From Solanum dulcamara (lineage: Eukaryota > Streptophyta > Magnoliopsida > Solanales > Solanaceae): 64,000 nucleotides of DNA. Position numbers and translations under genes: made by a program. This document shows positions 28,601 to 41,670 of the stretch, one piece after another (positions within the stretch are counted from its first letter, which is position 1; the number at the start of each line of letters is the position of its first letter). The notes beneath the pieces are model-generated. The model was not told where the DNA came from. It did not search any database and saw only the letters and a program-made list of their open reading frames with translations. Location: NCBI RefSeq assembly GCF_947179165.1, contig NC_077247.1, positions 48,094,935-48,158,934 on the forward strand. The letters run 5' to 3'.

Positions 28601-28975
28601 GTCATCACTCTTTTAGAGTAGCATTTTTATAAGTTTTTTGAAGGAAAAAAATGAGATATATGATTAAGTTATATTTTTACTTGCGGCAAATGTTTATCGA
28701 AAATAATTTTTTTAACTTCACAAAATAGAATTGATGTTGCGTAATTCACACATAACCCACCCCAGCTTTCCTCAAGCGTCAATTATGTGATTACATTGAA
28801 TATGCTGTTTTTAGTATTTACGGATCTCAATTGAAAAATAATAGTACTTAAAAGCTATCAATGTATAAAGTCACCATCATAAGCCAACTGTTTTCTAAAT
28901 TACTAGTGGATTTTAAAATTTTAGATTTCTACGTACCTTATTAAAAATTTAATAGGAAAAAAATAAAACTGAAAA
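25681..28975. other. Intergenic, AT-rich, with homopolymers and a possible hAT end
   Basis: No gene seen. A G-run of about 17 lies at 26659-26675 and a C-run of about 15 at 28577-28591. TAGGGGTGTCAATG at 27508 resembles a hAT terminus like that at 44760, but I cannot find the partner end. The rest is AT-rich without coding character. Confidence 0.5.
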
Positions 28976-28979
28976 AATA

Positions 28980-29050
28980 GGTCCTACAGAGAGACGAACC
29001 CATGTCGCTGGATTCAAAGTCCAAAGTGCTAACCACTATACTGAGACAAT
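28980..29050 (-). pseudogene. Decayed tRNA-Gln (UUG)
   Basis: On the minus strand AGTATAGTGGTTAGCACTTT, then GGACTTTGAATCCAGCGAC, GGGTTCG and a 3' TAGGACC follow the order D arm, anticodon arm with TTG, T arm and acceptor strand of plant tRNA-Gln. The 5' acceptor strand (ATTGTCTC) no longer pairs with TAGGACC, and the T stem is broken (ATGGG against CTCTG). A functional tRNA is unlikely. Confidence 0.75.
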
Positions 29051-30534
29051 TTTGTTATCTCAAATACTAAATTAATTAAATATTGATAAATATGAGCAAA
29101 AATTAAATATTTACCTTTTCTTCTAAAAAAGAACGATAGAAAACCATTGTTTTCTTTTTTTTTCAGCAAAACTAATATAGTGTTTAATGTGCATTTTTCA
29201 AAACAGGCAGTGCCTACTAGTGGGACTACTTGATGTTTGAAATTTTAATCAAGAATTTATAATCTGATAGACAAATGATTATTCAAATAGTTGTTAAACA
29301 TATCTTAATTTAATCTTTTTGGTACATTGGAAGTACATTAAACATATCTTAATGCTAATCATCTAGTTGCCACAAGCATTATCTAAATGTATGGTCGGAG
29401 CTTAAATATCTATTATGTGCCTACTTAGAAAAGTCAATTTTACTTTACATCAAAAAAGACAAAAAGACAAAAAATATTATAATAATAATAAAAAAAAAAA
29501 AAAATAAAAAAAAAAAAAATAATCTTATTGATGAGCAAGGGATGATTTACAAGAGAATTCAGGTGTGAACCTAGCGTTAATAATAATTACAAGAAGTTAT
29601 GGAAGCTTTAATATAATTTAAAAATCTTATAAAAATAGATGGAGTAAAATAAGATATTTTTTATTCAAATTCATTTGAATTATGACTATAGAATTTGTAT
29701 TTTCCTTACAAACACATTCGAATAAAACCTCAATAATGAAGGCGTTTATTGTCTCCTTAATTATTGGGCACACTTTTGAGTAAATATTGTCACTTTTTCT
29801 TGAACTATAGTACTATTTTTGATTAGATCATCAATTCTTTAATTTATATCTCTTTAGATCTTTTTAATGTTCAGTTTTATACACTAAATATAAATTCAAA
29901 ATTTAAAGATTATGACTACTATATATATATATATCAATTACGTACATCAAGTTAATATCAGTATGATAACTATATTCATGGTCAAATATATATACATTAA
30001 GGAAGATTATTAAATTCAAGTGAATCTATAACCAACACAATAGATTTACTCTTACTACACAAGTCCTTTTTTTAGGTCTACGACTATTAGGTGACATATA
30101 GAAATTACATCTTATACGAAAATTATTAATATTTCACTTTAATAAATCTATCGTAATGTTATATCACTTTCTAAATCGGGATCTATTATGTATTGTCCAT
30201 TATTATCATAAATTATTGAAGTAAACATACAGATATTCCCATCTTTGGCCAAATGAAAAGGGTAGGGTTACTTCATGGAATGGAGTAGATACTAGCTACT
30301 ATTCCATGAAAATTATGTATTTGATTAAAGAAAATGAAATATAAAACTTGCTCATTTGAGTAAAAAGAAAATAGAAAGAGACAAAAAGTGTTCCTAAGTA
30401 ATAGTGATACATGTCCGCTAAAGGTTGTGAGGAAATAAATGAAATTATTTTGCTCATAATCATAAATATTTTAAGTTTGAATTTAGAAATATATACAAAA
30501 TAAATAAAACACATTATCCTTTAATTTTTTATAT
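29051..30534. other. Intergenic, AT-rich, no gene seen
   Basis: The stretch contains an A-rich low-complexity tract at 29458-29521 and TA repeats near 29920. There is no coding sequence or repeat border that I can support before the copia element begins. Confidence 0.55.
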
Positions 30535-30539
30535 GATAT

Positions 30540-30791
30540 TATTAAAGAAGGTGTTACATAGGTCAGTTGGGATCAATGTGTAAAAAACAGAACTTAAAGG
30601 TCTAGTTAGCTAAGTTAGTTAGGTGGTTAGAAGATAATTATAACTAATTGTGTATATATCCATATACTGCACATTAAAGTTAATTAACAAAATATGTTCT
30701 CCAATTCATCTTCTCTCATTTTCTCTCAATGTAGAACATTCTAGATTTATGATAGTGTTCAACAAGATATCTCCATTGATGATATCTAACA
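30540..30791 (+). repeat. 5' LTR of the copia element
   Basis: This is the 252-bp left long terminal repeat, homologous along its full length to 38042-38293. The last ~90 bases, from TTCTCCAATTCATC on, are nearly identical in both copies. Confidence 0.9.
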
Positions 30792-31560
30792 TGGTATCAG
30801 GGCCTATCAATCACTAGTGTGATTGGAATTTTGATCTAACGCATAAAGTGTTTCTAGGAAAATTGATACAAATCAACTACGAGAACTTTTGATAATGAGT
30901 TACCAGAAAAATCAAGTCCTAATCATCCCTTCTTCCTGAATACTATTGATAATTCAGGTGTGAAACTCGTCTCTATTCAGCTAACTAGAGATGAGAATTT
31001 TTCTATGTGGAGTAGAGCCATGCAAATTGCCATTCTAGGTCGCAACAAATTGGGATTCATCGATGGGTCCTGCAAAAGGGAAAATTATGGTCCAAATTTG
31101 ATGAATCTATGGGATCGATGCAATGCCATTGTGTTGTTGTGGATCATGAATTGTGTGTCAAAGGAACTACTTGAAGGCATTGTGTACTCGACTAATGCTG
31201 CAGCGGTGTGGAAGGATCTTCGAGAACGATATGATAAGTCGATGTCGTATCTTTCAGCTTCACAAAGAAATTGCAACTATCAGTCAAGGTACAAATTCCA
31301 GTTTTTTATATATCTCCCGATTAAGAGATCTGTGGATGGAATTTGACAGCTTAACTCCATTTCCTCGTTGTAATTATCAAGATTCGAGAGAATATATAGT
31401 GTTCATGCATAATCAGAAGTTGTTATAACTTCTTATGGGTCTAAACGAGACTTATGAACAAGCTCGAGGACAGATTTTGATGATGATACCTCTGCCTTCA
31501 TTGAATATGGCTTATTCGATGTTAGTTGAACGAGCGAGTAAGCGTACAATTTCACAAACG

Positions 31561-34190
31561 CGTATCGCCCCTAATTATTTGAACTAATTTTCACATTAAA
31601 GTGGTTATTTCTTGATGATATGATTAACTGCTACTGACTCAAATTTTGTTACGGGGAAAAAAATATTTTATTCTAGCTATGTTTTCGGGTGATCAGAATT
31701 AGGGAGGCCATAAACCCTTTATAATTTGGAAATTTGGGAAAGTTCATAAAATGAAAGTTGTAGATAATTGAAATACCTTTCCAACCATAGGTCGTGGGCT
31801 TATAAGCGACATCGGGATAAAAAGTTATGGACATTTTAACGCAGAAGGGTCAAGCAGGGTGATGATTTTGGGCCCAACCTGAATCCAAGTCGGGTCATGC
31901 CCATTTTCTTTGACTTTTAAAGGATAAGTTCAGCTTATCTCTTCCATTTTTAGACCATAAGTTTCTAGAACATCATAGAGAAAGAGATAAAGAGAGATCT
32001 TCTAGGCTAAGAAGCCATTTTTTTACCCAAATCCGAGTCCCGAATTCCGAAACTCGTGAAGAAAAAGACGTTGCACGTTACGTTGTCTTCACTTTAAGCT
32101 AAAAATCAGCTAGTAAGGAGTGTGTTGTCGTATTTGCTGCACACCTAAGGTAAGATTGATGTTCTTTTTCTTGTTAACAAGCTTGTTTAGAGATTTAACG
32201 GTTTAAAACAGAGGAAGTAAACGTTGTAAACTTGTTGTTTGCTTTGTTGAGACTTATGGATGTGGGGCTGTTTTGGTTGGATTAAATGGGTGGAATTAGT
32301 TAAGTTATGATGTAGAATGATTGTTGATAATGTTGTTGATGTTGTTGATAAGTTGTTCTTGTCGAAATTGGGGGACTAAACTTTGTTTGCAAACCTGTTT
32401 TTGAGATGGTACTGTTGTTAGTGCGTTGATGATATCTTTTTGTACAAAATGAGTTTTGTGTTGATTTCTTTTGGACTGGAAACTTAAGACATAGATCTAA
32501 ATGTTTTGTGCCCCACAAGTTTGAAATTTGCTGCTAGGGAATTCACACTAAAGGGAGGAATAAAGTTCAATTTTGCCGTTTTCAGGTTGCAAACTTAGAT
32601 ACAATCGGATAAGTGTGGTTGTCCAGATTCTCGTTTTTAAGTAGCTGTTAGTATTTGGATGATATCTTTTTGTACAAAATGAATTTTGATTTGATTTCTT
32701 TTGGGTTGCAAACTTAAGAAGTATATCTAAAAGTTTCATGAAGGGGATAAAGTCCAGTTTTGCTGTTTTGAGTTTCGAAATTTAGATTCAAGTTGTGGTA
32801 CTTGACTTTTCGAATTTACTGTTTTAGTAACATAATTCGGGTCGAAACATTCTAGGCTTATTTGCAATAATAAATCTTGTTTTATGTCAATATTATGGAT
32901 ATTCTGGAAAGTTAAATAAGTCATTTAATGGTATTTTCAAGGTTGTTTATATCGTGTGCAAGTTGAGGAACTTGAGACATTTGATGGCCTACGGTTTGAA
33001 CTTTTGAAGTCGTGTTGGATTGTTGTATGCTAAAAGGCTGAGGTTTGTGTATAAACTTTTGTTACCTACTAATATATTGAAAGCCTATCTTGGTATGGTT
33101 ACTATTGTCTTGAAATATGTTTTGTCATATTGGTATCTTGAGAAATTTGCAAGACACTTGTTTAACTCGCCCACTTGTACGGATTGCTCGATCACTTGAC
33201 ATTCTTATGGACCTTGTCCTTTTTGTGCCTGTGACTTTGTCACTATTGGCATGCCTCTTGTTTCGGACCCTTTGCTATCTTGATTATGGATTTTTAGTTC
33301 GTCTTAAATATGGAAGTTGTCCATTTTAAGTACGAAGTAAGAAGCCATTTTTAATATGATTCTTGGTTCTCTTGATTATTGGGTCTTTACCCTTCTTGAT
33401 ACAGGGCTCCGATCCTTCTTGATACTTGATCATGTTGGTGTGACGGAATGACGTACATATTGGGCAAAACTTGATGCTAAATCTTATAAATGTACTTCTA
33501 TGAATTATTTACACTTAAGCTTTTACATTTAGAACTTGATACTCGTGATATAGTTGTTGCCTTATTTTAATTATTATTGTACATTGGTGCGGCTCATGAC
33601 TTGAAAAGAATATGGTGGAAACTCAAAGGCTTCAAACTTGTAGTTTTACACCACTAAGCTTTATGCTTAGCGATAGTTATTTCTATCGTAGGAAATGTCC
33701 GAGAAGAGGCTTGAGGTTGGCCATTGGAGATGAAGTTTTGGGAGCTTAAATGAAGATCACATTTGCATATAGGCATCTATATTTTATAGTATTTTGGGAC
33801 GTGTATATGATTTATGGGTTGCTTGTATATTTGTATTTATGCACGTATTTCTGAGGGTTGTAATTTAAGGATGGTTGCTTGTTTTGTAAATTTTGGGGTA
33901 TGTACATTTCTAAGTTTTATGAAGCACTAAATTTTCCCTTTGGAGTTGGAATATTTGAATGAAGCATAAATTATCGTAATACATGAATGTCTTGGAAGCT
34001 ATTTTAAAAAAAATTATTTTGAGAAGTCGCTTGTCCTAAATTGGAATTTTTATTCGATTTAATTGAGATAAAAAAAAATTAGTTGGCTAACAACTTACAC
34101 CTTTCACTATTTTTTTTAGATTATATAAATGGGTCTTACGAAAAGTTATTTGTTTTTGTGTCACGAGTTTAATATATATTTTTTTTAAGT
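31561..34190 (+). mobile_element. Solo-LTR-like element nested in copia gag
   Basis: The gag frame breaks at about 31560 and resumes near 34192 with the pre-knuckle region. The interval begins CGTATCGCCCCTAATT, comparable with the reversed end of the 16777-19842 element (TGTTACACCCCAGAATT). It shares with it blocks such as AAGTTGTAGATAATTG and CTTTCCAACCATAGGT. No gag or pol frames occur inside. The right border and a target duplication are not clear, so the ends are approximate. Confidence 0.6.
32404..32740. repeat. Internal duplication of ~100 bp in the nested LTR
   Basis: GATGATATCTTTTTGTACAA followed by AATGA.TTTTG..TTGATTTCTTTTGG and AACTTAAGA occurs near 32427-32500 and again near 32658-32725. 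The copies are about 230 bases apart and have diverged slightly. Confidence 0.75.
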
Positions 34191-37100
34191 AGGAGCATCC
34201 TCCCTGGAGGGTCTCTACAAAACATCTAGTAGTCAGTCTGATTTACATGCCTTTCTCACTATTCAAAATACACCAGCTCCACAACCTAAACACAGACCTC
34301 CATATACTTCCCGTTATGATCCAAATACATTTTGTGATTACTGTAAATGCAAAGGTCACGCTCAAGCTATCTGTTATCAATTACATGGTTATCCTCCTGG
34401 TTATGAGAATAAAATAAAAGAACATCCTAACAACAATTCCTGCAATGACAAAGGAAAGTCTAACACTGAGAGGAGAACCTATCCTGCTACTAATTATGTG
34501 GTTAATGATCTACCACTACAAAGGTACACTGGAGATCTAGAGTATAACTGGAGTATCAATCAAGGTAGTCCCAGGAACTTCAATTTTAAAATTATTGAAA
34601 AAGGTACTAGCAGTCTGAGCTTCTATACTATAACAGAGGTAGGAATGTGTTGCATGAGCAACATAATCAAATATTGCATATGCTTGGTCGAACTAATGTG
34701 CATGGAGGCACTGAAGCAACATCTACCTCTCATAGCAACACCACAACAAGAGCTAATCTAGTTTAGAAAAGCTTCTCCTCAGCAGGTAATGCATCTGCTC
34801 TTACTATTGGTTTTACACAAGATGATTGGGTTGTAGACTCTGGTACAACTAATCACATAACTCATAACTCAGATTTGCTTACTCATAAAGAACAATTGTC
34901 ACTAGATACACCTATGAGAGTATATTTGCCAAATGGTGATACTACTATTATAACACATACAAGATCATGCTATATGACTCAACATGATTTCCTCAGAAAT
35001 GTTTTGCTAATTCCTGAATTTAAATTTAATCTTCTGTCAGTTTCTAAGATTACTATAGATCTAAAATATGTAGTCTCTTTCTTTCTTGGTTTTGTTATCT
35101 TTTAGGACCTCTACAGTGGACAACCGAAGGTGATTGGAAGAGAAAATGATGGTAGAAATTCAGTAGAGGTGCACCTTGTCAATCTCTTATTGCATAGGAT
35201 GACACTATTCCAGCGACCTCTCAAGTCCTGTTGTGGTATCAAAGATTAGGACGTACTTCTTTCAGTGTCCTAGCACATCTCTTTATTTTTCCTCCTAGTC
35301 AGTATTCTAAACATGTTCATATTTGCATAATTTGTCCTCTAGCTAAGGAACATAGACTACTCTTTCCACATAGTACTTTTGTGTCTTTCTTTCCATTTTA
35401 CTTGTTACATATAAATATTTGGGGTTCTTTTTAAAACTCTTATATATGATGGTAACAAATTCTTTGTTATAGTTATTGATGATTGTACCAGAATATTATG
35501 GGTATTTCTAATAAAATTGAAGAGTGATGTTTGTGTTGTGTTGAAAAATTTCTTTACTTTAGTTGATACTCAATTTGGTTCTTTGGTTAAGGCCATCAGA
35601 ACTGATAATAATTCTGAGTTTGTTAATGTTGAATGTTTCAAACTATTCACTAGTATGGGTATAGTTCACCAAAGGACATGTATTCACACTCTATAGTAAA
35701 ATGATATTGATGAGAGGAACCATAAACATATCTTAAAAGTGGATAGGGCAATCAGATTTCAAGGTCATATTCCTCTCAGATTTTGTGGGCATTGTATTCT
35801 CACTGCAACTTATATCATAAATAGGTTGCCTACTCCTATTTTACATGGCAAATCTCCACATAAAGCCTTTTACAAGATAAAACCTTCCCTACAACATATA
35901 AGAGTCCTATGTTGCTTATTCTTTGCTAAAAATATGCAGATTCATGACAAGTTTCAGCCTAGAAGTGTAGTGGCCACACTTATGAGGTACAGTGAGCATA
36001 GTAAGGGATATATCCTTTATGATCTGAAGGAGAGACATTTCTTTCTCAACAGGGATGTCATATTTAGGGAATCGATATTTCCTTTTATTGTTCCCTCTTC
36101 TAATGTAGGATATTTATTTCCTACCACCACTATTCTTTTAGAGACTTCCTATACAGACCCTATTGCATCGGCAATTTCTGAGATACCTACAGATCCCATT
36201 GTATTAGCTGATACTAGTGTGTCAACTTCTGTAGCATCAGCTGAGAATGATCCTGTCCTTGCGCCTGGGCTTTCAGCTCAGAGAAAATCTTAGAGGAGCA
36301 GTAAAGCACCATTGTGGCTGAAGGACTATGTAGCTTCTGCTACTGTTCACTCTGCACCTAAGACATTGTATTTCAATGATCAGTAGTTTAGTTATGATCA
36401 TCTGGCTTCTCCTTACCAAGCTTTCTTTTTCAACTTTGGCATTTATGTTGAACCTTCATCTTTTGAGGAAGCTTGTAGGGATCCAAGGTGAATTGAAGCA
36501 ATGCAAGCTGAAATGTCAGCTTTGGAATCCAACAACACCTGGCAAGTGGTTTCTTTGCCTAAATACAAAAAAGCCATTGGCTGCAAATGAATTTTTAAGA
36601 TTAAGTATAAAGCTTCATATGAGGTTGACAGGTTTAAAGCCAGACTGGTGTCAAAGGATTTTAATCAAAAAGAAGGCTTTGATTACAAAAAAACCTTCTC
36701 CCCAATGATGAAGATGGTCACTGTCAGAAGTATTTTGGTTCTAGCATCAACAAATAATTGGCCTATCTATAAGATGGATGTCTCTAATGCCTTTCTCTAG
36801 GGAGATTTATTTGATGAAGTCTATATGACTTTTCCTCAGGGCTTCCAAACTCCCAAGGGATTTAATGTGCAATGGGAGAAACCAGTATGTAGGCTCATTA
36901 AATTTTTTTATGGACTGAAGCAAGCTTCAAGATAATGGAATGATAAGCTGACAAAGGCTCTTGTCAGACTTGGCTTTGTTCAAAGTCATTTAGACTACTC
37001 TTTGTTTATCAAAAGAACTGCAACTATTATGTTAATCCTATTGTATGTAGGCGACATGATGATCACTGGTAATGATCTCAAGCTCATTCAAGACACTAAA

Positions 37101-38041
37101 AAGATTCTATAAAATACCTTCAAGATGAAAGACCTAAGAGAACTCAGTTACTTTCTTGGGATTGAGTTTGCTAGATCCCAAGAAGGCATTGTAATGCATC
37201 AGATAAAGTATTCTCTGGAAATCATCTCTAAAGCTGGACTAGGTGCTGTAAAATCAGTTTCTACACCCCTGGATCCTAATGTTCAATTGACAACCAAGGA
37301 GTATGATAAAGCTAATGAAAAGGGGAATGATGACAGACTATTGGAAGATCCCATAGTGTATAGAAGACTAGTTAGCAAACTCTTGTATCTAAATGCCACC
37401 AGACCAGACATTTCTTTTGCTACACAGACCCTAAGCCAGTTCCTACATCAACCTAAATAGTCACATCTTAATGATGCACTCAAGATTGTGAAATACATAA
37501 AAGGTCATCCAGGATTTAGTGTGCTGCTATCCAGCAAAAGTCACAAGCAATTAAAAGTATACTGTGACTCAGACCGGGGAGCTTGTCTACATACTAGAAG
37601 ATCAATTACTGGGTTTATGGTTAATCTGGGTGACTCACTGATATCCTGAAAGTCTAAGAAGTAAAAAATAATATCTAGAAGTTCAGCTGAAGCTGAGTAT
37701 AAGAGCATGGCAGGTGCAGTAGCATAAGTGGTATGGATAGTTAGGCTATTCAAGAAACTGGAGTTGAGGTTCAAACACCAGTTACCATTCATTGTAACAG
37801 TAAATCAGCAATCCAAATTATTGCTAATCCAATACTACATGAAAGAACAAAACATGTAGAATTGGATTATCATTTCATCAAGGAAAAAAATACAACAAGA
37901 GCTAGTTGAAATAAAGTATCTACATACCAAGGAGCAAGAAGCTGACATGCTAACTGAAAGACTGGGAAAGACTCAAGAGGAATATTTGTTATCCAAGTTT
38001 GGAGTATTGAATTTGTTCATATCCTCAAACTTGAGGAGGAG

Positions 38042-38293
38042 TATTAAAGAAGTTGTTGCATAGGTTAATTGGGGTCAATGTGTAAGTAACAAAACTTAGA
38101 GATTTAGTTAGTAAAGTTAGTTAGGTGGCTAGAAGACGGTTATAACTAATTATGTATATATCCATGTATTGCACATTGGAGTTAATTAACAAAATATTTT
38201 CTCCAATTCATCTTCTCTCATTTTCTCTCAATGTAGAACATTCTAGATTCATGGTAGTGTTCAACAAGATATCTCCATTGATGATATCTAACA
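38042..38293 (+). repeat. 3' LTR of the copia element
   Basis: This is the 252-bp right long terminal repeat. It follows the purine tract TTGAGGAGGAG and ends ATCTAACA, then the flank AATAT. Confidence 0.9.
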
Positions 38294-38298
38294 AATAT

Positions 38299-38815
38299 AA
38301 ATTTAGATTAATTGAATTAATAACTTTTAAATTTAAATGATTATTCAAAAGAATAAAAAAAATATTGTTTTGTCTATTGTTTTCAAATATTCATTATGAT
38401 AAAATAGTTTGTCCGGAAACTTAGTGGCCCACGATGACTGAAGAAATGAAATTCACGTCGATAAATGCCCAAAACCAAAATTATGCTACGTAATGGGGGG
38501 GCGTATGCTCGCGGGGGTTTCTGATATGTGGTCCTAAATATCTCCAAGGGACGTATTAAAGGGCCGATTGAGGACGCCAATAACAATGAATACGTTCGGA
38601 TCTAATTTACTTGATATCATTTGAGTTGACATAAAATTTAAGAGAAAAATATAGATTTTTAAAATTTATAGTTTCAAACAAATCTTAAATATTTATGTGA
38701 CTTGAAATCATTTAAGGATAAAAAAAAATTAAAATTAAAATCTTTCTGATTATAGAATGGTGACATCTTCTTTCAAGGGCGACTCAAGCATATTAATGAC
38801 CTAAAGCGAAAATAG
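38299..38815. other. Intergenic, no gene seen
   Basis: A short GC-richer patch (38400-38585, with a G-run near 38495) is flanked by AT-rich DNA. I do not recognise it and no conserved reading frame is evident. Confidence 0.5.
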
Positions 38816-39362
38816 AATACAACAACAACAACCTAGTGAAATCCCACAATGTGGGGTCTGGGGAGGATAAAGTGTACGCAGACCTTACTCCTACCAAGGT
38901 AGGACGGCTGTTTCCGAAAGACTCTCGGCTCAGTAAAAGCATAAAAAGAGGTTAGATAAGGCTAAGAAGTTTAAAGCGATATGAAAAAACAAATAACGAT
39001 ATCGACACAGATAAAATCAAGTAATCAAAGTACAGAAAGTACAGGAAGTAATAGATAATAACAGAAATCATAGCACAAGAAATATTAGTGCGCTAATGCA
39101 CCTAATAATAAGGGAGAATAACGAGACTATGTACTAGCCTTCCACCCTAATATGAGTCCTCCACACCCTCCTATAAGCTGTAATTGCGTCATATCTTGTC
39201 TAATCACCTCTCTCCAATATTTCTTCGGCCTACCCTTACCTCTTCTGAAATCATCCATGACCATTATCTCACACCTTCATACTGGGGCATCTCTGTCTCT
39301 CCTCTTCACATGCCCAAACCATCTCAGTCGCATTTCCCGCATCTTGTCTTCCACCGAGACCT
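38816..39362 (-). mobile_element. RTE-type LINE, 5'-truncated, with (TTG)n 3' end
   Basis: On the minus strand this reads the C-terminal end of an RTE-clade reverse transcriptase protein: [18 protein letters not shown], a shifted stretch, RRGKGRPKKYW and EVIRQDMTQLQL (about 39355-39165). An untranslated tail follows. The tail contains GGAAACAGCC, GTCTGCGTACAC and CCCCAGACCCCACA and ends in TTGTTGTTGTTG, the 3' module known from Solanaceae SINEs of the TS/SolS type. About 550 bp survive, so most of the LINE is missing. Confidence 0.8.
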
Positions 39363-40843
39363 TAAATTTTAAATATAAATTAATATATTTTCTTAAGAAT
39401 TTTGTCCTCCTAGCTCTTTGAGATGCAAAAATATTAAAAAAATAAATTATTTTAATTTTTTAATTGATAATATAATCAATCAATTTAATATTTACTCCAA
39501 ATGTGTCAAACTTCTTCTAATAATTCTTTCCTCTTATATGAAAAATAATCTTCGTTATAAATAGTACTTACTCAATATTATTTTCTAAAAATTTTATAAC
39601 CAATTTTGCAAAAATAACAATGATGAAGCTTCTCAATTTTGACACTTGCCTTTTTTTTTTTTTAACCTTATCGAACGCCACTGAGATTTCTTTAGCGGAC
39701 TAATAAAAAACATGCTACATGAATCAGGATCAAGATAATAGAGCTATTAAAATTTGTGATGAAATAATAAGTATTAAGCATTTTTTTATCATTAACTAAA
39801 GATATTGCATTCATATTTTGAAATGAACTCACAAAAATAAAAAATGTTTTACCCTAAAGTTAAATTTATACAAATTCAAGTTTAATTGAATTAAAAAAAA
39901 TCTATTATCAAACACATCCTGATAAGAAAAAGTAAAAAAAAAAAGTTGAAAGCCCATCATGCCTGTGGCCAAATATAAAGAAGACCATGACCCCGTGTGA
40001 ACTCCGCGTTTGGTCTTATCAAGTGTGACACATATACACGCACTGGATTTTGGGAATCTGGAAGGTGGCTAATGGGCCACACTGGTTGGAGGCTTTGCCG
40101 TATAAGACTAAAAAAATATGTTGAAAATTTTTGACAATAATTACAACTTGCTATGATTGTTTTTTTATACGACTAAAATATAAATATTCTTTATCAGTAC
40201 GTTTCATTGTACGATAATAATGCTTGGTTGTTGTAACAGAAGCCACGTTTCATTGCATGTCATTTCTAACTATCAATTACTCAGTCGTTTTCTTTTTAAT
40301 TACCATGATAGAGTTTAACATAATTTTTAAATTCAAAAAAATATTAAAAATATTATTTAATTAATATATTCTTTATTATTTATTTATTTATTAAATTAAT
40401 ATTAAGAATAAAATTTAAAAAATATAATTAATTCTCTCTTAATTGTTTAAGTTGATAACTATTTTAGAACAAGTATTTTTAATGTATATGACAACTAAAA
40501 AGGAATAGAAAAAATAATATATTTTTTCTCTATTTGGAGTTTGATAGCTCTCTATTTCTATTTTGAGTTTTCTTCATTGGCGCCAACTCGGGTTATGAAA
40601 AAAGAAAAGAAAAAGAAGTTATTTGGTGTATGAAATATTTCACCGGGGTTTAAAAATTTATCGCACGTGAAGTGTGATGTAAATAGTTTGTTTTGATACA
40701 AAGATATATATTAGTAATAGCATAATATATACGGAGTTTGGAAATTAATTCATGAATATACAAATTTCTGATTGTTCTGAGGTTATAAACTGAACACAAA
40801 AAATGACATGTTGGGGTCGATTAGGTGGCTGATTGAGTAGTAA
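39363..40843. other. Intergenic, AT-rich, no gene seen
   Basis: No coding region or recognisable repeat end was found in this stretch. Confidence 0.55.
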
Positions 40844-41165
40844 GGGGTCATTTGGCAGCTGGTCAGTTCTATCCATATATTATTATTACTAATATAGAGA
40901 TTAGTTATCAAATAAAATTTACATATTATTTTCTATATGGATTAATTATGTATAAATAAATTATTCATGTATTAGTTATTCTATATTTTACTTTGCTTAA
41001 AATGAGTATAAATTTCTTCATAACTTATACATATATTTGTTATGCGAGTTTCTAAATTATATATCAAATATCATATTAGGTATGTTGAATTTTATACATA
41101 ATAAAAAAATGCTATCAATGATGATTCGAAAATAACTTAGCTCCTAACCAACTATCAAGTGACCC
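40844..41165. mobile_element. MITE, Harbinger-like, 322 bp
   Basis: The left end GGGGTCATTTGGCAGCTGGT pairs with the right end ACCAACTATCAAGTGACCC. Flanks are TAA on the left and TTA on the right, a mutated 3-bp target site. It is the same family as 1767-2022. It lies about 500 bp upstream of the U2AF65 start codon. Confidence 0.65.
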
Positions 41166-41670
41166 TTAGAAATTTAACCAAATTATCTAAAACATGAAGT
41201 AGAATTAGATAATTTTCAAGGTATATATGTAATATAATGTTCTCTCTCTCTTGGCCCTCATTGCCTTTCTCAAGCTATATCAAAGGGAAAGATAGATCAA
41301 AACATAGGTAATTTTGAAGAAGAAAAAATATTCAATTTCAAATTATTTCTTGTTATGAAGGATAAATTGAGATGTGAATAAAGGTTGACTAACTGCGATT
41401 TAATTACTGAAAATGTTATATACATAAATTTGATGTAAACACTGAGTATTCTAACAACAAGAACTCTGAGAGAAATTCAGCCCAAATCACTTAAAATATG
41501 GGCCTCATTTAGCCCATGGACCAATTTAGTTGAGAGAAATTCAGTCCATCAAGTAGATACCCGATATTCAAAATCGAAATTGAAACTTTTCCCCAATTCT
41601 CGTTTTCATCAAAATCAGAGAACTAGGGATAGGTTTTGGACTTGGTGATCAAAGATTCAAAACTACTGAT

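Larger units (their letters stand above)
30893..38000 (+). pseudogene. Copia gag-pol polyprotein remnant
   Basis: In order: gag with a UBN2-type N-terminus (VSIQLTRDENFSMWSRAM at about 30966), a broken gag middle interrupted at 31561, a CCHC knuckle (CDYCKCKGHAQAIC, about 34332-34373), protease WVVDSGTTNHIT (about 34825-34860), integrase fragments (CPLAKEHRL near 35334; DDCTRILW near 35480), reverse transcriptase (YKMDVSNAFL near 36768) and RNase H (KVYCDSDRGACLHTRRS near 37555). The catalytic box reads YVGDMM where copia has YVDD (about 37044-37061). Stops and frameshifts occur throughout, for example TAG at 36799 and 37458. No functional protein is possible. Confidence 0.85.
30540..38293 (+). 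mobile_element. Ty1/copia LTR retrotransposon, dead, with nested insertion
   Basis: Two 252-bp LTRs (30540-30791 and 38042-38293) both start TATTAAAG and end ATCTAACA. The flanks GATAT (30535-30539) and AATAT (38294-38298) are a near-matching 5-bp duplication. The primer-binding site TGGTATCAGGGC starts right after the left LTR (30792). The polypurine tract TTGAGGAGGAG precedes the right one (38031-38041). By eye the LTRs differ at about 25 of 252 positions, so this is an old insertion. The gene order gag-protease-integrase-RT-RNase H is that of copia. A second element of ~2.6 kb sits in gag. Confidence 0.9.

Noticed and set aside
38395..38590. GC-richer patch considered as organelle or rDNA insertion
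   Set aside because: No recognisable organelle or ribosomal motif; left unnamed.
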